From Strigamia acuminata (taxonomy: Eukaryota > Arthropoda > Chilopoda > Geophilomorpha > Linotaeniidae), in NCBI GenBank assembly GCA_949358305.1, contig OX442315.1:7776427-7840426 (forward strand): 64,000 nt of DNA, given 5' to 3'. The position numbers were made by a program, and so were the translations under genes. Shown piece after piece: positions 58,273 to 64,000 of this stretch. The notes under the pieces are model-generated. The model ran no database searches. It was not told the DNA's origin and was given only the letters and a program-made list of their open reading frames with translations. Position 1 is the stretch's first letter. Each line of letters opens with the position of its first letter.

Positions 58273-59760
58273 AAATTTTCTGTAAACGTCACCCAAAACC
58301 TTTTCCATCAACTCTTGGAAAGTAGTTGGTGCGTTTACTAATCCGAAAGGCATGACTAAAAACATTAGTCTTCCCATTGGGCTCCAGAAGGCAGTTTTTT
58401 CTCTGTCTTCAGGTCGCAATTCTATCTGCCAATATCCCTTGGTCAGATCTATAGTACTGACCCATTCGAATTCTCCGATTTCTCGCAGAATTTCCTCAAT
58501 TGTTGGCATTTGAGGTGGGTTGTACTTAGTATGTGTATTGATGGGGCGAAAATCAATGCACAAGCGTGGGTCGTTTCCTGGTCGCATGACTAGGACTGGC
58601 CGCATTCCGTAATCGCCTTCAGCTTTGACGACTACGCCTTTGTCAATCATGTCTTGACAAAGTTGTCTGATTATTTCCCTTTTTTGAGGGTTTATGCTCT
58701 TAAAGGGGACACGTATTGGTTTATTCGTGTCAAGCTCAATTTTGTGCTTAACCAGGTGTGTTTTACCTGGATCTTTAGAAATAATCCTTTTATGTTTGGA
58801 TAACATCTTTTCTAATAATTTGGATTGCTCCAAATTTAAGTTAGCTTCTTCGACTAACTTTTGGATGAAATTCTCTTCATCTATTTTGCTTTGAGTTACA
58901 CTTGCAGCGTAAGCTTTTGCAAAAGTTACAAATGAGGAATCGGGTTCCTCTAATTTCTCCAAATAACGATCCAGCAACGCTTGTGGGATGTAGGGTAAAT
59001 CTGCATCCACAGGTTGCGTAAAATTCCAAGACATCGTCTGTGGATTAGGTTGGATTTTTAATTTATTCATAAAATCGCAACCCAATAGTACCATTGGATA
59101 CTTATTTGGTATTACGATGAACGGATGACGTAACGTGCCATGTGTCCATCGAAATGAAAGATGGATGGTTCCATCTGGAGTGACTTCTTCACTTGCCGTC
59201 GTAACTCTGACACCAGGTCCGATAGGTTGTAGGTATTTTTCTAGACCTAATTGATTAATAACTGAAGTAGCTAGGAAGCTTTTGTTGGCTCCTGAGTCCA
59301 ACATTCCAGTTATTACACCTTTTAACGTTTCTAACTTTAACGTCGGAAGGTCTTGGCTGTTTGGTATTCCAGCCAGTTTGCACTCAAACTTGCGCAATTT
59401 ATGATGAATTGTAATTGGAGGCTCCAAAGGCAATTCATCTAATAACTCATTGGTATCAAGAGTTGTAGCTGCAAATAACTTAATGCATTGTTCAATTCCA
59501 GGTGTCTCTGAAACTGAGCTGGGTCTATCGTCTTTAACTTCGACTTTATCTTTAATATTGGAAGTGTCTTCTTCAGTCGGAGTTTCGCCGACAATCTCCT
59601 TTTTTAACTCAAGAGATTCTTTTTCTTTTAGTTCTGTTTGACGAATTAATTCGTCAATAACTTCTCCAACATCTTCCATTATCTTCAGATTTTCATTCTC
59701 TGATTCCGATTTCGGAGGTGACGCAGCGTCCACTAGACCGGATGGATCTGCGTCTACAAG
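58273..59760 (-). pseudogene. pol: E3 pol, 5' part: protease and most of RT
   Basis: Entered by -1 frameshift from E3 gag; the frame has no ATG near its start. A Glu/Lys-rich leader is followed by protease (GMLDSGANKSF, VLLGCDFM) and RT (LCIDFRPIN, TIDLTKGYWQIEL, MPFGLVNAPTTFQ). It ends where E2 is inserted, just ahead of the catalytic YLDD, which lies on the other side at 17229-17244. The split leaves neither half with a working polymerase. Confidence 0.93.
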
Positions 59761-59766
59761 TTTTTT
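59720..59766 (-). promoter_or_regulatory. E3 gag-pol -1 frameshift signal
   Basis: The gag frame ends cga aaa aac ttg tag, giving A AAA AAC (plus-strand gtttttt at 59760-59766). After a 5-base spacer a stem gacgcag/ctgcgtc (59748-59754 with 59720-59726) continues into an inner tcca/tgga stem. The pol frame is open through the site. Confidence 0.83.
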
Positions 59767-62747
59767 CGAAACATGTCAGTTATGATCTTGACTGCTTTTT
59801 CAAACTCAGCTGTTGACACTGGTTTGTCCTTTTTAGAGGAAGGGCAGTCTTTTTGCCAATGCCCTAATTTTTTGCATAAATTGCATGGATCAGTGGCAGG
59901 CGATTTCTTTTTCGTTGCTGCTGGTGAGGCAGAACGAGAACGAGCGTCAGACCGGCGCTCGGGCGACACCGCAGGTGACTTTGAATTCCTTTCGGTATTC
60001 ACCTTTGATGCGTCAAATGAAACATTTTTTGGTTTCATTTTTGGCTTCCATTTGCCTGCAACGGGGTTATTTTTTGCTAACAACGCCGCCGCTTTGGCCA
60101 ATAAAGCCAACGTCTCGTCTGATGCTTCCTCCTCCTCTTCAGCTTCTTCAGCGTCAGACGGCGGAGTTTCAGCTCCAGTTATATTTGCATGTAACTTAGG
60201 GACTGAATGAGGATTTTTGACGTCCTTTTTGGAAGATTCTTTTTTCGAACTCTTCCCTTCCACCTCGTCTATAAAATCTTCGTAACTAGGTGGCTGCAAC
60301 AATTTCAAACCATTAAAGGTTTCATTGTTTTGCTCAGCGAGTCTTTTCTCTCGCTTTAAGTACGCTGACCTTTCGGTATCTGTAAGGTAAGCTTTATACT
60401 TCTCGTCAATGCGCAATTGATTGACTTCCATGAACTCGTTTAACTCGGAGAATTTCCCCGGGTCGGGAGCGTCCGACATCATCAGAATATTTTTACTATA
60501 TTCTGTGAGACCAGCTCTAAACTGATCATCTGCTGTTGCGTCAGTGACAGCGTGTGGCATTCTGCCAAGCAGATTCTCTGCTCTTAGCATGTACGAATGT
60601 AAGCTTTCGCCTTTTTGTTGCTTAAGACATCTCCAGAGCGTCTTGATGTCTTCGCTCGATTCACCAAATTTAAACATAAATTGTTTAACGAAGTCATCCC
60701 ACCTCGTGAAGTCTTTCCTGCGAAACCACTCCTTGACATCGCCAACCAGTATTCTTGGTACTAGATGGGCCAATGCACCTTCACAGCTAAAACTGTGAAC
60801 TTTGCCTAGTTCAAATATTTCCAGCAAGAGGTTTGACCCTGCTTGCCAACTTCCATTATAGGCATGTGGGATAACTCGATCCCATCTAATGAACTTTTCA
60901 TCGGTTGTTTGATGAGTCCATTTATCAGAAGTAAATTCATTTATTTTTTGCAAAATAATTTTATCTCTTCTGTTTTTTCGCTGTTGTTGAGCATTTTGCC
61001 TCAACAACTGGTCAATCTCATCCTTCGTGTAGAAATCAGGTCTTTGAGTTCTACTACGTGTTCTGTGACGAGATCGCCCTCTCACACTGGGGTGTGAGGA
61101 ATCTGTATCTGACGCAGATTCATGATTCGGATTTGGCGGCGGATCAGGGTCCGGAGGATCGTCGCCATCTGGCGGACGACGGTCTCCATTTGGTGGTCCC
61201 CTTCCATTTCGATTGCCATTCGAATTGTGGTCACGTGAGTGGCCACCTCCATGTCCATCGGAACTGTCTCCACGGTGTCTCGGTCCATCACGGATGTCGT
61301 TGTGACAATCTCGTTTTGGTGAGCCTTCTCGCGGATTATCGTGTGCGCGTCCACGATCGTGTGGTTTCTCACGTTCTTTATTCTTCCTCTCTAGCAATCC
61401 AATTAATCGGTCACTATTGCTAAAGAATCGATCCGAATCTTGTGGAACTTTTGGGGAATGATATTCGGTCGGGTCCGGTTGTCGCTTTCGCTTTTTGCGA
61501 CTGTGATGACTGTTACGGCTTCCACGACTACTGCGTGAGTCATCACTGTCAGTCCAACTTGATTGTCGACTGACTTTCGGTTTAGCTGATGTTAACTCAA
61601 TCAACTCAGGTGATTTGGAAGCACCTTTTTGCAAAACTGGGGCTGGCTTTGCAAAATTATCGTCGCCGCAAACGTCTTGTACTTTTTGTACGACTACTGC
61701 AAAGTTCTCTTGTACCGTCAGTAGATCTGCGCGAAGAATTTCGTTTTCACGAGCTTGCGCAGCTAAGTCGGCACGTAATAACTGCTCTGCAGTACTTTGA
61801 CTTTTGGCGGCTTGACCAGCATCAATTACTGACTGCTGTCGAGCGAGAAATACTTCATTTTCTCGTTGTGCTAATCTCTTAGCTCTTGCTGCTTGCTCTG
61901 CAGCATAATTCTCGTAATTTCGAGAAGAAGAGGGGATTGCTTCCCTCGCTCGAACTGGGGCGGTTAGTTCGGCAGTCATTAAATTTGTGTTGGCTTCTCG
62001 CAAATTTGCGTTGGCCAATCTCAAATTATCATTAGCAATTTCTAAATCTTTTTGGGCTTGATTTAGTTGCTCGAGCCTTTGTTGATGCTCTTCGTCAGTA
62101 ATTAGCCAGGAAGCTTTTTCCTGCTCTAATTGTAACAACTTAACATGGTCATTCGCACGTTGTTGTTTTAGTTCGGCATTTTGCTGCTGCATTTCTGCAT
62201 GCATTCGCTCGAACTCTGCTTGTAAGCTTGTTCTGACGATTTCAACGTCTTTTTGGCTTTGTTTGCGAACCATAGCTTTGTGGATTTGCTCCACAGTCAT
62301 TTCGCTAGTGACTTTTACTCCCTCGAGCCTAGCTTGCTCACGGAGTGCGTCCATCATGGTGACACGCACGGGAGAATGAGAAACTTCCATATTGGAATTC
62401 TCAGAATCTTGCTGTGCTGCACCTTGGACTGGTGATGAATTCAGCGAGTGCTCTGCACTTGACGATTGAATTCGTAAATTCAAATCATCGTTTTGCGTCT
62501 TGGAACGGCCACTTCCAGTTGGATTATTTAAGTCCAACTGGCCGCTGGGCGGGGATGGCTGTTGTCGCTCCAACGCTTGCGTGAATTCATTCACGATTAA
62601 CTGTGCCGAGTTACAGTTAGCTGTTTGATCCATGGCTTCAAACAGTTCTTGTGACTCAGTCACTTCTTGATCCACGACTGGTAGATCGATCGCCACTCGT
62701 CTCTTCGCCGGCCTTCCTCTCGGTCTCTTTTCTGAAGGAGTCGCCAT
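59754..62747 (-). CDS. gag: E3 Gag
   Basis: 997 residues from an ATG at 62747. A Pro/Arg-rich start (SEKRPRGRPAKRR, an AT-hook-like RGRP core) is followed by a long heptad-like coiled coil about 165-270 (MQQQNAELKQQRANDHVKLL, then repeated NLRLANANLREANTNL). Next come a Ser/Arg/Asp/His-rich stretch about 420-600, a capsid region about 630-830 (WDRVIPHAYNGSWQAGSNLL, VKEWFRRKDFTRWDDFVKQF, LKQQKGESLHSYMLRAENLL), an acidic run and one zinc knuckle CNLCKKLGHWQKDC near the C-terminus. The frame is intact. Confidence 0.93.
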   Translation of the reverse strand: MATPSEKRPRGRPAKRRVAIDLPVVDQEVTESQELFEAMDQTANCNSAQLIVNEFTQALERQQPSPPSGQLDLNNPTGSGRSKTQNDDLNLRIQSSSAEHSLNSSPVQGAAQQDSENSNMEVSHSPVRVTMMDALREQARLEGVKVTSEMTVEQIHKAMVRKQSQKDVEIVRTSLQAEFERMHAEMQQQNAELKQQRANDHVKLLQLEQEKASWLITDEEHQQRLEQLNQAQKDLEIANDNLRLANANLREANTNLMTAELTAPVRAREAIPSSSRNYENYAAEQAARAKRLAQRENEVFLARQQSVIDAGQAAKSQSTAEQLLRADLAAQARENEILRADLLTVQENFAVVVQKVQDVCGDDNFAKPAPVLQKGASKSPELIELTSAKPKVSRQSSWTDSDDSRSSRGSRNSHHSRKKRKRQPDPTEYHSPKVPQDSDRFFSNSDRLIGLLERKNKEREKPHDRGRAHDNPREGSPKRDCHNDIRDGPRHRGDSSDGHGGGHSRDHNSNGNRNGRGPPNGDRRPPDGDDPPDPDPPPNPNHESASDTDSSHPSVRGRSRHRTRSRTQRPDFYTKDEIDQLLRQNAQQQRKNRRDKIILQKINEFTSDKWTHQTTDEKFIRWDRVIPHAYNGSWQAGSNLLLEIFELGKVHSFSCEGALAHLVPRILVGDVKEWFRRKDFTRWDDFVKQFMFKFGESSEDIKTLWRCLKQQKGESLHSYMLRAENLLGRMPHAVTDATADDQFRAGLTEYSKNILMMSDAPDPGKFSELNEFMEVNQLRIDEKYKAYLTDTERSAYLKREKRLAEQNNETFNGLKLLQPPSYEDFIDEVEGKSSKKESSKKDVKNPHSVPKLHANITGAETPPSDAEEAEEEEEASDETLALLAKAAALLAKNNPVAGKWKPKMKPKNVSFDASKVNTERNSKSPAVSPERRSDARSRSASPAATKKKSPATDPCNLCKKLGHWQKDCPSSKKDKPVSTAEFEKAVKIITDMFRKNL

Positions 62748-62840
62748 TTTTCAATGAGGATTTAGAAAGGATAGAGAAGAAAGATAAGCAAGATAAAAAT
62801 GGCGGGTAAATTTTAACTGTCAAAAATTTATACAATGTCT

Positions 62841-62858
62841 ATCCCGGCCGGGCCCCCA
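62841..62858 (-). other. E3 primer binding site, tRNA-Pro-like
   Basis: The minus strand reads tgggggcccggccgggat, 2 nt after the 5' LTR. By memory it matches the animal tRNA-Pro 3' end at 16 of 18 positions, with mismatches partly different from those in E1 and E2. Confidence 0.72.
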
Positions 62859-62860
62859 CG

Positions 62861-63822
62861 TGCTGCGATCCGGGTTTTTATCACACTAAATTACTAATTA
62901 ATATAGGTGAAACCGCAGGTGAATGCTATAAAAGACTTACAATCGGCGGCCTTAAATTATCTAGGGGTTAAGTTTAAGGAAAAGAAATAAAAAGACAGTT
63001 TATAGTATAAAAATGACACAATATATTTATTCGGTTTATTACAATATATATTAAAATAATACGATATATCACAGAATGCGACAAGTCGCGAAAAGAAATG
63101 AGCGGGAACAATGGAAGGGCTTGCAACGACTGTTGCAAGCTACAAAGCGTCAGAAATGGCGCTTAAACAACACGATGTTGTTGAGCGAAGGCAAATGTCT
63201 TCGTTTTGCAAACTCACGAACGATGGTCGGAGACGATGGTTCTCGTGGGTTTCTTCTGTCCTCGTACGACGGCTCGGCGGCGGTGGTTCACGGGGCAGGC
63301 GTCCGGCTCTCGTTCGATGGCGGTGGCTGACGTTCGCGCGACAGCGACGGCGATGGTTCACGATCGTCGGGAAACTTCTACTTCTCGTTACGATTGCTGG
63401 AATTAGCTGCGGCTAATTCAAGCAGGATAGCTGGCTTTGTATGTTTTACAAAGCAAGCTGGTGAAACTTGGAATACACGGTCCACTATCAATACTTTTCA
63501 GGAGCGAACAAGCAGTGATGTTGTGGTGTGTGTATTTTTGTCAAGAGTCCCGATTTGAGCCAAGGCGCGAGCCCAGCACGCTTCAATATTGCGCAGAAAA
63601 CCTGCGCACTTAGCTCAAATGGGTGCAACTAGTGGTTATTACACCATATTGCACCATAACGGCTAATAACCGTTTTCACCCCGGACAACCTGGGGTGATA
63701 TGTGCCTAGAGAGGATTTCTCCCCTCGGTCACATGATCTGACTTGGCGTGTGCCACAGTCAAATTAATTAGAAGACAATTAATTTTATCTTCTAAGTTGG
63801 TGAATATTTTGAGATCACCACA
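62861..63822 (-). repeat. E3 5' LTR (family B)
   Basis: It is the partner of 10503-11464, with the same 962-bp length and identical compared stretches. The agca duplication follows at 63823-63826 and leads back into the E4 gag. Confidence 0.95.
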
Positions 63823-63826
63823 AGCA

Positions 63827-64000
63827 CTAGCGAATTCGGCCACGGGTTCTCCTTTATTTCGCTTCTTATTTCGGAAACGGACGATTTTGCCTTGAAAACT
63901 CGTGAAAACGTGCCTCCTTGCTCTGTTGCAGCACCGACCTGGTTCGGCAACTGAACAGGCATTGCGCTGGCGACCCCAAAGTTGCACTGCTAGGTGTATT
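63827..64000 (-). pseudogene. E4 gag, 5' side of the E3 insertion (partial)
   Basis: The minus strand encodes RFRNKKRNKGEPVAEFAS before the agca site, a capsid motif of the type R.R.x.ESVAEF seen in Mag-like gags. It continues in frame at 10502 as LHTLTKYCKFGD. Farther right the frame is less convincing and may be shifted. The element continues past the window edge. Confidence 0.65.

Larger units (their letters stand above)
10503..63822 (-). mobile_element. E3: family B Ty3/Gypsy retrotransposon (interrupted by E2)
   Basis: On the minus strand it runs: 5' LTR 62861-63822, tRNA-Pro-like PBS, gag, pol in the -1 frame, an ORF3 of two exons, a purine tract and the 3' LTR 10503-11464. Both LTRs are 962 bp and read the same where compared; the duplication agca flanks them. 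E2 (17245-58272) is inserted in the RT coding region. Apart from that and one tga in ORF3 the coding parts are open, so E3 was probably young when E2 arrived. Confidence 0.95.
5671..64000 (-). mobile_element. E4: decayed Mag-like Ty3/Gypsy retrotransposon hosting the whole nest
   Basis: Pieces of one minus-strand gag-pol appear in order from right to left: gag 63827-64000, gag/protease 9807-10502, protease/RT 7358-8194, RT 6276-6895, and the pol C-terminal tail about 6020-6275. Three insertions interrupt it: E3 (10503-63822, with duplication), the inverted-repeat element 8195-9803, and 6896-7357. Across both E3 and 8195-9803 the reading frame becomes continuous again once the insert and one duplication copy are removed. 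RNase H and integrase are missing. In-frame stops and a frameshift show it is dead. The 5' LTR is beyond the right edge. Confidence 0.85.

Overview
The window is eukaryotic and almost entirely mobile DNA: a stack of LTR retrotransposons inserted one inside another. It has no bacterial-type genes and I found no host gene. Ty3/Gypsy-type gag-pol genes, spliceosomal-type introns, tRNA-Pro and tRNA-Gln primer sites, a tRNA-derived pol III promoter and TIR elements point to an animal, most likely an invertebrate. The sequence alone does not give the species.

Layout. Bases 1-1064 are the 3' end (tail of a third ORF, then a 996-bp LTR) of a family A element. Bases 1065-4184 are AT-rich non-coding DNA with a MITE-like element (1329-2038). 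Bases 4185-5138 are a solo family B LTR with a gtct target duplication. From about 5671 to beyond the right edge lies E4, an old, decayed, minus-strand Mag-like Gypsy element that carries a 1.6-kb inverted-repeat transposon (8195-9803) and a smaller insertion.

Inside E4 is a four-layer nest. E3 (10503-63822, minus, 962-bp LTRs, duplication agca) sits in the E4 gag. E2 (17245-58272, minus, 1017-bp LTRs, duplication aaat) sits in the E3 reverse transcriptase. E1 (21940-49464, plus, 996-bp LTRs, duplication cgcg) sits in exon 1 of the E2 third ORF. E0 (28496-42500, plus, 1777-bp LTRs, duplication tcat) sits in the E1 pol between RNase H and integrase. In each pair the two LTRs are equal in length and looked the same wherever I compared them, so all four insertions look recent. 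Their order is fixed: E4, E3, E2, E1, E0.

How the elements work. E0-E3 share one expression plan. Gag ends beside the slippery heptamer A AAA AAC, followed 5-7 nt later by a hairpin, and pol lies in the -1 frame. E1, E2 and E3 also carry a third ORF 3' of pol that reads as two exons: about 30 acidic codons, a phase-0 intron with GT-AG ends, then 750-955 codons. This protein (ORF3) shows no envelope features and I do not recognise it; it is the best candidate here for something undescribed. E0 has a different third ORF with Cys-rich zinc-binding-like motifs. E1 and E2 look like recombinants: much of gag and nearly all of pol are almost identical, while a central gag block, the ORF3 region and the LTRs are clearly diverged.
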